Assembly (NCBI RefSeq): GCF_051020765.1
Contig: NC_134935.1
Span: 17,857,579 to 17,921,578 of the forward strand
Source: Lasioglossum baleicum
Lineage: Eukaryota > Arthropoda > Insecta > Hymenoptera > Halictidae
Reading direction: 5' to 3'
DNA length: 64,000 bases
Within the stretch, counting starts at the first letter, position 1. Each line of letters starts with the position of its first letter. The position numbers were made by a program, and so were the translations under genes. Of the stretch, positions 13,001 through 24,949 are shown piece by piece. The notes below the pieces were generated by a model that was not told where the DNA came from, ran no database searches, and worked only from the letters and a program-made list of their open reading frames with translations.

Positions 13001-14653
13001 CGCAGACGGCCGCTGGAGACGCGTACTCATGGGACCGCGAGTGCATCGAACGAAAATGTGCAAATATACGGGGCGTGTAGCGGGGTGAATCGAACTGCAT
13101 CGGCACACCGTGGTTCGAGAGAGCTGCGACCATAATACCAATTCGAGCGCCGAGGCAACCGATAGGGGGGGGGGACCCGACGCGACGCGAGAGAGAAAAA
13201 GAGAGAGAGGGCACGTGTGCCTCAGGGATAAGGGGTGCAGAGCCAGCGGGGGAGGGGACCGTGGGGCCGCAATACGGGGGGGGAGAGAGGGTGACCGTGT
13301 GGCAGGCTATGGTTTTCGAAATAGTTCGGGCCTTTTCTGCGTTTAGTTTTTTGCCACCAGCGCGTGGCGTCAGGTTACGCACAGTTTACACGCCGGATTA
13401 TTCACTTTTTCTTCCTACCGATCGCCTCTCTCGTTTTTCTCCTCACCGTCTCATCCCTCTCTCCCCTCCACCCTTCCCACCACGACAGTTTATCTCTTTT
13501 CTTTGCACGGATGAGGGGGGAACGGGGCACAACGATCGACGCCTGATACGAGGATCCTTCCATCGGTATGTCTTTCCGTTTCTTTTTTTTTTTTTTCGTC
13601 TTTCTCTCATCTTTTTGTTGCGTTTGTTTTGTCTTTCTGCTTGGTTTTCATCTTTTATTCGCTCCTCCTCTTCTTCTGCGCTCCACGCTCGGTCTAGTAG
13701 ACGATAGACCACCGGCTTCTTTCCCATGGTTCTCCGGATTCTCCCGTGGGTTATCGAGGACTGCTTCTCTAATCGGTAGGCTGATCGGTTTGTTTTCTTG
13801 ACCCTGGGATCCTTTTTCGGAATCTCGGGTGGTCGTGCAGCTGCCGACAATTCGCGCTCCGATCGTTTACTCTCTGGTTTATGGTCGTGCAGGTTCTCAT
13901 TGGTTTTGGACTCTGTTTGTACAGAGGAACGAAGACGAATTAGGGAAAAGTCGAGACAACTTCACATTACTTTAACGTTCTGTACAGTTCTATAGAATTC
14001 CTCGTTTGCAATCGAGGGTTTTTATCTGTATGTTACTAATACTTTGTTGTCCAAACTCACTTGAATCAAGTGCACGGAAATGATTTCGTCTATTTACCAG
14101 TTCGATCGGTTCCTTCATTTAGTTTCCATGGAATGTTTGATTTTTCTGTGGAGGAGGATTCTGGCCTGTCCATTATTAACAGTTTTGCTCAATCAAAACT
14201 CGGGGGAATGGTTCCCAGCAAAATATTTTCCGCGACGTTTCGAAAAGTTGGAGCGTAACGCGGCCTGAATGGACGTTTCTTATTGTAAAAAGCCGGCCGG
14301 GACATCTGCGCTCGACAATATTTGGACACGTCCGCGACGACACACAACTTTTGTCCAGCGGCATTTCAATGCGGGATGCCTCCGCCCGGAACTCGCCGCC
14401 GCATAATGGAATACGTCGTAAATATGAAAATTTCGGAGCACTTCGAGAAAGGTCGCCTCGACGGAGGCCCATCAAACTTTCGAAATTCGATTGGTGGCTG
14501 AATTTGTCCTGGAAATCGTTACGTGCGGGGTTTTTCCCCGGAAACTCTGGAAATCGAATAAACTTTACACGAACTCGCCCAAGGAAACACTCGCGCTGGT
14601 TTGGCGAATCGATTTGCCCGAAATACTCACGATTTGATGAGAGTACTAATTAC
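10001..14653. other. Gene-free stretch with CpG-rich pyrimidine block at 11.8-13.9 kb
   Basis: The CpG-rich block contains long CT tracts (about 12700-12850 and 13420-13660), GA repeats (about 13185-13215) and a poly-T run near 13585. The overlapping open frames of up to 268 codons are Ser/Pro/Leu/Arg strings imposed by the tracts. No exon can be defended. The block could be a promoter island. Confidence 0.4.
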
Positions 14654-14798
14654 TAGACAACGAAGGGCTTTGCAGTCAAAATTTATTCCCGTTCTTAATC
14701 ATTATATTGGGCAGAAATTTTGAAATTCTTTTAATGTCTTCACTATTTTGCATTTCACCTACTCACTGTTGCCATAAATGCATGAAATCCGCGATCTA
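14654..14798 (-). mobile_element. hAT-like MITE, degraded 145-bp copy (family A)
   Basis: The right end ATGCATGAAATCCGCGATCTA and a decayed left end starting TAGAC..CGAAGG match family A termini. Flanking octamers CTAATTAC and CTGACTAC agree at six of eight positions, as expected for an old target duplication. Confidence 0.55.
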
Positions 14799-17700
14799 CT
14801 GACTACGTGGCAAAGTACATGGTTGAATTGAGTTGAAAACAGTCTTGAAAACAGAATATTTACATATATTTTAACAATTGACATTGGTTACACAATCATG
14901 CAGGAGGTTGTTCGAAAGTGTCGTTCAATAATATCGTTATTGAATGAATATTGGAATTAGGTGTGTTGAAACGAGAGGGATGAAATCGTTTCTATCAATA
15001 ATCCAGCTTCAGCGATTCCATTCTCATTAAAACAATTATGTTATATTTATCATAACTAGGTATATTAATTGTTCTGCTTCCGATAGAGTTTTCACACTCC
15101 GTTTAAAGTAGCTGAACGAAGAGAAATAGTAGAAGAGCGCGCAAACGTTCGGCCGAGGAATCGCTTGCCGCGCGACGGGAGCCGTGATCCGTCGGCACGT
15201 AGGCCTGCTCGCCCACCGAACAGTTTAAGTAGTATTCGCATTCTCTCTAACTCGACAAATTACAAAGATCCCCATGCTAATTCAGCAAACGTTGAAAAAC
15301 ATGAACCTATATCGCCACGTTTCAATCGCATTTTCGCTCCTATAAGCTAAACAACGCTTACAAATCAAGAATAACAGTGGCATCAGGAAAATATCGTCGT
15401 GGTATTAGAAACAGAAAATGTTCTTCCGCTAAAATAGACCGTGTAGAATTATATTTTGATCGAGAAATGGAAGATTTCACGAGGTTTTATGTTTGTAGAT
15501 AGAAACGCAACGAACATTTTCTTACGGAATCTAAACAACGGGTCTCCGGCGGAGATTTCTCTCGGTTGGAAGTTCGTTTCATCCAATTAGTCCAGCGGCG
15601 AATATTTATTCAAAAAGCAGCTTGGATTCGCGGACGAACGACGGGATTCGGTTCACCGCCGCCGCCGCGCGCGCGCGGCGAGAAGCTTTATTGTGATAGT
15701 AATTCCATCCCATCCGGCCGAGGATGTAAATTATTTTGTAGTCCGGGCCCTGAATGAAGAGTTCATTAGCAGCACTTGTGCGTCTTTGTCGTAATTACTG
15801 ATGGAACCTGCACGGTTCCAGTCCGGGAACACGTAAGTTCGGGGGAAGAAATCCGCGTGAACGTTGTAATTAAATTGTCGCGCATCGCCGACTTCATTAT
15901 TTATATGCTTATTTGCGTCGCATAATGCGCGCGAGTGTAACGAATTGTACGTAGTCGCGTAAAAAAGTAAAAAAAAGAAGGAGCACGACGACGAACACGG
16001 TGGAACAGGAGGAAGAAGAAGAAGAAGAAGAAGAAATAGAAGAAAACTACGCGTACACAGGCACGCGTGCTCGGTCCGCTGATTTAATTGCTGGCGACCA
16101 CAATGATTTCGTTTCGAAAATTTATGCTCGCTCGTTCCGAGACCAATTTCGCGCGAGAACGGCCGGATCCTCTGCGACGAAACGTTCAGACAATCGTCGT
16201 CCATTCGTTTGTTTTTTTATTTCCTCCGAGGAATATTTGATAAAGGAAGCGGGTGGGGGGAATCATTAGCGAAGACTGAGGACCGGACGTCTTGGAATTT
16301 ATTCCGGCTCCACTATTTATTCCAGATGGGCTGTTAATTGTGCTCGTCGTGCCAACTAGCGATAATGCTCGACTTCCTTCGGGCCTGGACTCGATCCTCC
16401 TAGATTGCCAGTTAGAGGGACAGCTTGATACTGCAATTAACGGCCGACAGGCTTCATTCCGATATTCAATTTCCAACTTTCGTCGATGTCGCGATTGAAC
16501 CTATACCCCTCCTGTATTCTCCGGCGACTATGATCCCTCTCGCCTCGGAGACGTGCAATCTGGCTCACGGTAATGGAGCGACCATGAATCGAGTTGAAAA
16601 ACGTTCTTACCGGAAGTGGCCTAGCAGCCCTCTGGATATGAGATTTTCCAATTTTCTCGTCGACACGCCGCGGCTTAACACGATCGTCGATACTCGTCAT
16701 ACGCGTCGCTCGAGATCACGTATCAGTCCCGGAAAGTGAACTTTCATCCTTCTTCCGCTCACGGTTTCGTTCTCCTCCTCCTCCGACGTTCACCTTTCGG
16801 CGTTGTAAGAAGTACGACTTACTGGGTCCCACGTTCGTTATACTCTGCAGAGGGAGCTTAAGCGAAATTGAGTCGGGAAACCAAAACAGTCTCGAGTTCG
16901 CAATGATCCGAAACTGCGAGAACTCGCTTTGAGTCGCCATCAGTATGCACAAAGATACTGTCTCCGGTAAGAGGACGGGACACGCTGTTCCCCGGTCCCT
17001 TTTCAATCGATCCGCTCGAGGACAGCGGAGGCAGAAAGTGGAGGAGACGGAGAGACGCGGCGAGCGGTGTTCGCGATCCGACGCGTAAAAACGTGCGGCC
17101 AACGTCCCACGGACGCGAATAATCGAATGGAAACGGGTCCGTCAGGGGTCTGCCACCTCCTCAATGTCCGAGCTAATTTGTCGAAGAATCGAGTTTTGAA
17201 ATTTGAGAAGAACCCGAGGCAAAACGGAGCCCGGGGGACTTGTCAGCGAGCCTTTTCACGGTGCCCTTCAATCCTCGAGCCTCCCCGCTTCTTCTCGTGG
17301 CCGACAATGAGAGCCCGCGGCTTGACCCATCGTGTTTGTGGGACATTTTCAAATTCGAAATTGTCTCCGCCACGGTGTGTTTTTTCACGTGTGCCCTCCG
17401 CGGCCCGGCCAACACAAAGCGCGAGATCGCTCGCTCGCTCGGTTTCCGGTGTGCCCGGCTATCGGACGTTTATATCGTCCCCTTTGTTCGCCGACCAAAC
17501 GTTTCGCACCAGGCGACAAAATAGAGTCTCCTCTGTCGGCCACGAGTGACAATTTTGTCGATACCCGATCTCCGACGATGTCGTGTTTGATGCTGTAACC
17601 GGAGTCTTGTTATTTCGGCTGGCCCATGATGGTTGCTGCTCCATGCGGATTGTATTTTATTCTGTTCGACGCGAAGATCTTATTGTGAACACGCGACACG

Positions 17701-17800
17701 AGTTCGGGGGATTCGGGGATCGTAATCGTTATGAATACTCGGGCATTCTTTAGGTAATAGCTGCGACAAAGGCTTGTGTCGTCCGATGGACATTTATTAC
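14799..17800. other. Gene-free stretch
   Basis: Mixed composition. It includes a CCG/CG repeat at about 15658-15680, a GAA microsatellite at 16008-16036 and a CpG-rich part at about 16.9-17.6 kb. Short open frames on both strands carry no recognisable domain. Confidence 0.4.
16008..16036. repeat. (GAA)n microsatellite
   Basis: Consecutive GAA/GAG triplets. The overlapping open frame is a poly-Glu artefact. Confidence 0.85.
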
Positions 17801-18001
17801 TAGACTGCGGATCTTTATGCAGAATAAAAAATTTTTTGCATCGACTGCAAGACACAGGACTAAATAAAAATGGTATTCTTCTGCGAATTATCCTATTAGG
17901 CTGAAAGTAACGCATTGGTGTCCTTAAATACTTTTAACATGCCCCCTGCTTTAAATTGTGCGTACCCATTTTTGTCATAAATGCATAAAATCCGCAGTCT
18001 A
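17801..18001 (-). mobile_element. hAT-like MITE, complete 201-bp copy (family A)
   Basis: The element starts TAGACTGCGGATCTTTATGC and ends ATGCATAAAATCCGCAGTCTA, an inverted repeat with few mismatches. It is bracketed by a perfect 8-bp direct repeat, TTTATTAC, at 17793-17800 and 18002-18009. An 8-bp target duplication with TAG..TGCG-like termini points to the hAT superfamily. There is no coding capacity. Reverse-complemented, the interior aligns along its whole length with the copy at 60117-60318. Confidence 0.88.
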
Positions 18002-18062
18002 TTTATTACACTGGCTGAACAATCTTTCTACGATCATGTATACATATGGTTGTTGCAGAAAC

Positions 18063-18265
18063 TGGGTTGGCAAGAAAATAATTTCGGTATTTTAAGGTGT
18101 GAAATGAAACCCAATTTTTCTATTCAAGCAATCAACTTTAATCAGTAAAATATTGTCCATCTTTCTCGTAGCTTCATAATTCCGCGCTCATAAGACTTGG
18201 AAATTTTCCCAAAATTGGGTTTCATTTCACCTTAAAATACTGAAATTACTTTCTTGCCAACCCAA
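18063..18265. mobile_element. Mariner deletion derivative / mariner MITE (about 203 bp)
   Basis: Both ends carry the mariner-type terminus TGGGTTGGCAAGAAA followed by TAATTTC(A/G)GTATTTTAAGG, in inverted orientation. The inverted repeat continues through GAAATGAAACCCAATTTT, giving arms of about 58 bp. Typical mariners start in the same way and duplicate TA; the right side retains TA and the left flank has decayed. Only about 85 bp separates the arms, so it cannot encode a transposase. Confidence 0.82.
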
Positions 18266-20527
18266 TAAATAAAATTAACTAACATATCGACACGTCTCAC
18301 AAAGTATACAAGAATCATCAACTAATAAATCTATTGTAGTATCATACTACCCACAACATTAGATTCTATCTTAACCAATATTAATTCTAAAATGTCGATG
18401 TAAGTAAAATCAGCTTTCTCCGCTACACTTAACAGACAAATTCTACCTTATTACAATCGCTAAAGATGTATTAATGACATTGCAATTCGCTACATAGTTA
18501 CACAAAATCGCCCACCCTTCGTATAGATTTGAATATCCTGTCTAGAGTAAATCTCTCCTCTCCACAACAAGGTCTTCTCTATGACCACTACTCTGTAGGC
18601 AATCATACGATTAAATTAAATACGTTTTTCTATAGAAACGTATTAATCCGTAGCTGACACGTCAGAGTCCGTAGCTCCCCGTTGTTCCCGCGCCGATCGT
18701 CAGGAAGGCTCAATTACCGGCGCTAACGAAATTTCAAACCCCAATTTGCAACTTCGTTTCCCATTTTCCTCCGCGAAGGCGGTCTTCTACCTCGTTAACG
18801 GAGAATTTCCTCGGGTGTAACGCTAGAACAAGAGTCGTCGGGCACCGGAGGGTATCTTTCACCCTTCTCGGCGACGAAAGAAGCACCCTAACTAGCGTCA
18901 CCTATCAAGGAACAGTGAGGCTGTGTCTTCGCGTTTCCAGAAGCGGGAACGTTGCCTTCTTTTCCGCGGTTCCTGGCAGCTTGGGGGACTCTCTCTCTCT
19001 CTTTCGCTCGCTCGCTCGCTCGTTCTCGCATTTTGACATTCTTCGGCGACAATGCGAAACCCTGGATGGCTGCGAGGGACGACGGAAATTGCCTAGATGC
19101 GAGTTTCGCGACGCACGTCGACGCCTCCATTCGCGGGCCTCTCCTCACTGTTTCACAATGGTGACGCGTCCGCGGTTAGTCGAAAATTGCATTGTCCACT
19201 TTCTTCCCGTTGCCTCGCGTTTCCAACGCGATTTTTCTCCGGTCTCCCTTTCCCGCCTCTTTTTTTCTTGCCTCCGCGCTCCTCGCGTTCCTCGACGTCT
19301 CCCGGCTGGGGTGTCGCGAGGAAAACAACGACGTCGTTGTTGCACTTCGTTTACTCACTGGCGGTGTTTACCTCGTTGCTCGAGGGGAATATTGGGAGAG
19401 ATTCGCAAACACGGAAGGAACGCGTATTATCATTCGGCGAGCGGGAGGGTATTTTTTTTCTAAAAAAAAGAAGAAAAAAAAGGACGTCGAGGAAACGTCT
19501 ATGAGCCTCGCTTCTTGCCGAGTGCTGGATTCACTCGAGGCCGTCATTTCCGTCACGGAATATATTGTATCTGGCTGCTGCCAGGGAACTATCGTACTCG
19601 AGAATACTCTAAACGAGAGTTTAATTGCAAAGAGAAAACCCGTATCCATGCGCGCCGCGATGCATTTGGCATTTAGGCTTCCTCGACAAATGTCTAGCCA
19701 CCTTTTAGGCCTGTTGACGCTGTTATTTCCTGCTAGACATATTTTCTAATGCAGCTTTAAGTGGCTTGATAAATTCTGTAATTAATACAGGATCAAATTG
19801 CAAAGTTCTTCAGGGATCTGAATAAAACATCTTTCATGTCAATTAAACAGAATAAAATATTTTTCACAAAGGTGAATTTAAAATTGGAAATATTACATCG
19901 TAGGGAAAATGCACAACGAAGAAATCCACAGGTTTCCAAATACTTCGTCCAATTAATTAGACAAAATTGCTAATATAAGTTAATTTAATCCGACAACTTA
20001 TATATTCAATATCGGACAGAATTCAACTACATTCTTTCATTGTCTCTTTGTTGTTGGAAGATTGAATTTGTATTAATAGATCAATGATACTTTGATAATA
20101 GTTGACGACGTTTCATAATTTCGTAGGCTCCAGTGTCTCGCCGGCGAAAATTTTTAATTCTTTTCCCTCCCGCTAGGAAATATGGGTTTCTTCGATTTCA
20201 TTTTTCCCGGCGTGCGTTGCATCCGCGCTTTAACTTGACCGACGACGAGACGACGCTTTGATGTTTGAACTGGGAAATGCAACGCGGAAAGTTCTGTCAC
20301 TTACGTATCGTCTACACGCCCGCGGACTTTCAGCCGACTCCCTTTGATATGCGCCGACGAGGCTGCAGAAAATTGCATTTGATTAGAAGAACGTTGTACG
20401 GGTGAAATATTGTTGATACGCGCGGACTCAGCCCTCTCCGAGTCGAGACAAAAAATCTCTCAATTTTATTTTCTTTGGTTGTTGATCTAGTTTTTAATAT
20501 CACGAATAATAGTCGAGAAGTCATTGT
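18266..20527. other. Gene-free stretch with CpG-rich block at 18.7-19.7 kb
   Basis: AT-rich until about 18.65 kb, then a CpG-rich block containing a CTCT/CGCT microsatellite (18988-19026). The open frames of 60-185 codons here overlap each other in several registers on both strands. No domain or defensible exon. Confidence 0.4.
18988..19026. repeat. (CT)n(CGCT)n microsatellite
   Basis: CT dinucleotides pass into five tandem CGCT units. Confidence 0.85.
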
Positions 20528-20913
20528 TGCATTGTGGATTTTATGCATTTATGAGAAAAAATGAGTAGGTGTAATTTAAAGCAGTAGACAGGTTAAAAGA
20601 ATTTAAGAATGTCAATGTACTGTTTTGTAATTTGAAAACTGGAATTAAAAGAGGCAGTAAGTGCCATTTTTCAAAAATTGTTTTCTCCACAAAAAAGAAT
20701 GTAAGTTCCAACGCCAATGCAATCAAATAAGTCTGAAAGTTCCCTGACGATTGGTTACAAGTTTTGAGTTGGTTACAAGATTGGTTACAAGGCGATCTTA
20801 CAAGTTTTACATGGACTTTCCTCGGAATATTCATTTTGGCACTTACAGCCTTTTTAAATTCCAGTCTTCACTTATGCAGAACATTTTTATTTTGTATAAA
20901 GATCCTCAGTCTA
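20528..20913 (+). mobile_element. hAT-like MITE, enlarged 386-bp copy (family A)
   Basis: The left end is TGCATTGTGGATTTTATGCA and the right end TAAAGATCCTCAGTCTA. Internal sequence, including a TTTAAAGCAGTAGACAGG-type segment, aligns with the forward family A copy at 60117. Flanking octamers GTCATTGT and GTTATTAT agree at six of eight positions. About 160-180 extra bases in the middle carry short repeats of GATTGGTTACAAG around 20750-20790. Confidence 0.65.
20750..20792. repeat. Short tandem repeat, TTGGTTACAAG units
   Basis: Three imperfect units of TTGGTTACAAG occur in close succession inside the enlarged MITE copy. Confidence 0.7.
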
Positions 20914-21400
20914 GTTATTATTAGATATGCGATATATCAGATTGCGATTTAATCCATTTAATTCATTTCCATGTTTAGACATGCATCAGATTGTGTACTG
21001 TTAGTTTTGGAGGCAGTTGCGCAGAGTAAAACTAGAGTCACGATAGATTCTGTTTCCATCATAGTCATGATATACTACATTGCCGATACAAGGAGCAATC
21101 GTAAGCTATGTGTGACTAGTTCGTACACAATAACTAGCGATTGGGGAACAATCTGCGTAAGACGAAGTGGCTCAGGCTTTGAAACCAATGGAAACTACGT
21201 TTCTACTTGCGTCAACATTCCACGGTTCGCTTCTACGTACTCCGAAACTAATCTACAAACTCGTGTAGAAGTTTGCGCACAGGATCTAGCGAATACGATG
21301 GGAATAAAAGTCAAAGCTGGAGTAACGTGAAGTTACAGCCAGTTACAACAAGCGAGTTTGACTAGTGTACTCGCCACGCGACAATCAATATCACTGCGAA
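20914..21400. other. Gene-free stretch
   Basis: AT-rich. An open frame of 119 codons at 20971-21330 has no recognisable domain and no convincing splice context, so I do not call it a gene. Confidence 0.35.
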
Positions 21401-21959
21401 CGAATTAGGTGTCGAGAACGGACCAGAGTGATTTCGCCACTATCCCGCAATAGGATGCTCTTACGGTTTGTTTCCCCTAAACCGTGCTAAAGACCACCTA
21501 TCCCTAACCATCGTCTATCCGTCTATCCGGAGGCAGGCCCACCCCCCACGCGATCCTTCTTGGCTGGCATCCTGTGCTGTTGTAGTGTCACGGCTATCAA
21601 CAATCAACACCCTGGAGAGTAAACGGTGTGGCCGTGCGAGGAGTGAGAAAGGAGAACAGAGACAGAGGGAAAGAGGGCGAGAAGAAAGAAAGAAGAGAGT
21701 GTGAGGGAGGGTAAGAGAGGGAGGGAGAGGGAAAGAGTGAGGTTGGGAAAAGGGAGAAAGAAAATCAGAGGAAGGGAGAGATGAAGGGGGTGGTTTGGTC
21801 GTCGTCCACCCCCGCGGAGGAAGGAGCGATGGTGATGGTAACGGTGACGGTGGATACGGCGCGGAAAAATGTGTGTGCCGGGGCTATTCCGGCAGCTCGT
21901 GGGAGAGCTCGTTCGATTCTCAGTGTCTGGAAATAATTAGAGGCCGAGGTGGCCCGGGT

Positions 21960-21973
21960 GTTGCCACGGCAAC
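21960..21973. promoter_or_regulatory. Palindromic RFX X-box
   Basis: The sequence GTTGCCACGGCAAC has two perfect GTTGCC half-sites separated by two bases. It matches the RFX X-box consensus (RYYNYY, 1-3 spacer bases, RRNRAC). RFX factors drive ciliary and ciliated-neuron genes in animals. Whether the site is used is inference. Confidence 0.7.
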
Positions 21974-21975
21974 CG

Positions 21976-21980
21976 CCAAT
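21976..21980 (+). promoter_or_regulatory. CCAAT box (NF-Y type)
   Basis: CCAAT followed by CAGA lies two bases after the X-box. CCAATCAG is a good match to NF-Y sites. X-box plus CCAAT in tight spacing is a familiar promoter arrangement. Confidence 0.5.
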
Positions 21981-22437
21981 CAGAGGGCAAAGAAAAATTT
22001 TTCCCTTTATATCGCGCATTTTTCTGTGCTCGCCCCGCGAAAAAGGGGCTCGCGGCGGTGCGGAGCGGGCGCGAGCGGGCGCGAGCTGCTACGACCGGGT
22101 GGAACAAGGATGAACGGAGGGTGCGGGGGTGGCAAACCCCGCTCGCTCTGCGGATCGCTGCCGAGGGGGGTTGCCGAGCTGTTCCGTCACCCCCGCAGAA
22201 GATAATGTATGCAGAGACACGTTGAAACATGTGGATATATACACCGTCGACGGCAGATGTGCGGCTGTGCTGGTGTACACACCCGCGAACACACGAAACA
22301 CCCTGGAATCTCGATTGCACGTTACCACTCCGTGCGCACTCTTGTCTTCACGGTTCGCTGTGAACGTCGCAGCCTCGACTACGTCCTAAGAGCTCCTGCG
22401 AATTTTCTTCGCCGACGGACACGGGGCCGAGAGTCGA

Positions 22438-22474
22438 GCTCTTCCTCCTCCTCCTCCTCCTCCTCCTCCTCCTA
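22438..22474. repeat. (CCT)n microsatellite
   Basis: About twelve CCT/TCC triplets in tandem. Confidence 0.9.
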
Positions 22475-22600
22475 CTTCTCCTTGCTTTCGCGATGATTGT
22501 TGTTGTCGTCTAACGTGGCTGCTTACTGGACTGATACGCGCGATAGGGACTACACCCGGTTTTAGGAACGACTACGATTTCATACTCCCGGGTGCAGAAC

Positions 22601-24920
22601 TCGTGGGAACCTTATACGAGGTTCGTTTAATACTCGCTGGAAACTTATTTGTCTATTCTAGGTGCAAGGCGTTTCTTCGTTATTTGTCGTAGCGTCGTTA
22701 TCGAGGGAGACTTGTTAGTTCACAATGAAAATTGCTGTTGCTATTTAAGGTTCCATTAAAAAGTGTTTAGCCACGTGCCATAGATTTTTCAAAATTATGC
22801 AATAATCACCGGTCGGTAATTTGTTAACTGTCGTAGCATTCGAACAGATTAATAAGCCAATAAGTTCCACGTATCGATGACTAGGGTTATAGGATGCTGC
22901 CTTTTCTCGAGACTCTGCCTCAATTTTTCGTGCTTAAGGGTTGAGATCTTGTGGAGGCCTGGCGAGGTTCGCTTGATGATCACAGGAAATTTATTTGTCA
23001 TTTCTAGCTGCCCGTCTACTCGTCATTTGGTTGTCGCAACAGTCAGATAGATTTGGAAAATCTTAATGAAAGATGATTATGTTAAAAGGATAGTCCCTGC
23101 GATAAATCATCATTCGTTAATTTATTTTCCATTTAGCACGTTCGCTGTCAGCGTTTGTTTTGATTATAGCATTCATAGTTATAACTAGAATATGGGTCTT
23201 AAACATTTTCGTTTTTAAAATTATTTTAGCAAGGTGAATACATACAATAATGTATCTAAATTCTTTTAATCTTTCGATGATTTTCGATTTTACCTACTCA
23301 ATTCTGTCAGAATTGTACAAGATCTTCAATCCAGCTATAACACTCTATTAAATGCAACATAATCTGCAAATGTTGTGCGTGTCGTGTTACATGTTGCAAT
23401 TCTAAATAACCAGGAAAATTAACGTGATTTTTAAACATGAGCGTCACAGTTGCATGACACTGGCACATTCATTTCCTGGAGGTTTGTTTGTTGTTCCAGA
23501 TTCACAGTCTCAATACAATATGGACTTGTGAGTAGTTCAGTATAAAATTTGTACACATGTGCATTTTTTGAATAGGTTCTACCATCTATTGCTTCACAAT
23601 ATGTACGTAATTATGCGTGTATTAAACACAAAATTACATCAACAAAATAGTCAATATTTCTCGATCGCACAATAATGAAATAATTGACAATAATTAAATC
23701 AAACCTAGTAGAAAATCTTCGTCACAGCAAACGTTGATGAACTTCGACCTTCACAGTGAAATACTTGCTTGTACCTCTAACAAAAGTTCTCCAAGTCAAT
23801 CTAATTCAAACCTTTTAAGAAGATACTTTCAGAAATACAAGAACAATGTATCAATTGCTTAACGAAAGAAACACGAACCTTCTTAACACTCTCAAGAACA
23901 TCGAACAAACCTCCGCGGAATGGTGGGTTCGAGGTAAAATTAATTTCGAGTAGCAGAATATTAATTCCGTCTGAAAGAACACAGAGTACAATAGATGGAG
24001 GTGATATTGTAATTTTTCGTGGTGGATTAGAAACGAATTGGCCCGTCTTTGGAGGTGCAATCACATGTTTGATCTTCGAGTGGACCGCGCCATTGTTCTG
24101 CAGTAGCTTTTACAATTACTTGCATTGCAACTGCAAATCCCGTTGCGTATAGCCATAAAAGGAGTTTCTAGCGGCGAAGAATCTTTGACGACGTGGCAAC
24201 CAGCCATCCCATTAGAAACGGGAACGAGATGTTGTTTATTATTTCGTTTGCGCGATGCCACGGTGCGACGAAAACATTCTCTTTGATGTGCCACCGCGTC
24301 TCGTGGCATCGGCTTTTTCAATTAATGCCAAAAGGAGTGTCTTAGCACGACACCCCATGGAACACTTCACGTCGCTTTCAAAAATGGCGTGCGTGTGCCA
24401 GAAGAGACATGTGTCCTATTGAAGGCACGCCGAGAATCCCGCTCGCGCTCTGATCACGATGATGACTCGGGAAACGCGGGAATCACTAGTTTCGTTCGGG
24501 CAATTGCTATTTCAGCGTCTCCGCACCTTCTCGCCTTTCGCAAACTATCGGTTGTTCGGCTAATTTATGGAAATACCATCATTAGCGACTGGACTCTTCG
24601 TTTTTTCTTCAGTGAATCTTCTTCTCTGAAGCGAATCCTCTTTTTATCTGGCGAATTACTTAGTGGACCGAGTGATTCGAAAAATATCATTTTAAGGAGG
24701 GTATAGATCCATCAACTATTAACCCCTAGCCGTACCATTTTCTTTACAGTAACAAAAATGTCGTAGCAGGGAAAAGAAAATTGATATTTTTTGTATGGCT
24801 ACGTTTATTTTAATGCTTAAAATATTGATTACAAACGAATCAAATTTTATTTCATCTAAAAAGAACCGTGTAACATGAATGTATTTGTTAGACTTTGTTT
24901 TAGACTTTGTTTAGACTATT
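22601..24920. other. Gene-free AT-rich stretch
   Basis: No recognisable exon, RNA gene or complete repeat. A TTAACCCCTAGCCGTACC sequence at about 24719-24736 resembles one end of a TTAA-flanked element, but I cannot find its partner. Confidence 0.4.
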
Positions 24921-24949
24921 TTTTATTTTGCATAAAGATCCTCAGTCTA
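24921..24949 (+). mobile_element. hAT-like MITE, solo right end (family A)
   Basis: TTTTATTTTGCATAAAGATC followed by CTCAGTCTA matches the right end of the forward copies at 20913 and 60318. The left end could not be found within several hundred bases. Confidence 0.5.

Larger units (their letters stand above)
21400..22600. promoter_or_regulatory. CpG island with ciliary-type promoter motifs
   Basis: A CpG- and GC-rich block that begins with a purine-rich tract (about 21640-21780). It contains a palindromic X-box (21960-21973), a CCAAT box (21976-21980), two tandem GAGCGGGCGC decamers (about 22062-22085) and a CCT microsatellite (22438-22474). I infer a promoter or enhancer. No open frame downstream on either strand resembles a protein, so the driven transcript is unknown. 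A noncoding first exon or a distant enhancer are both possible. Confidence 0.5.
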
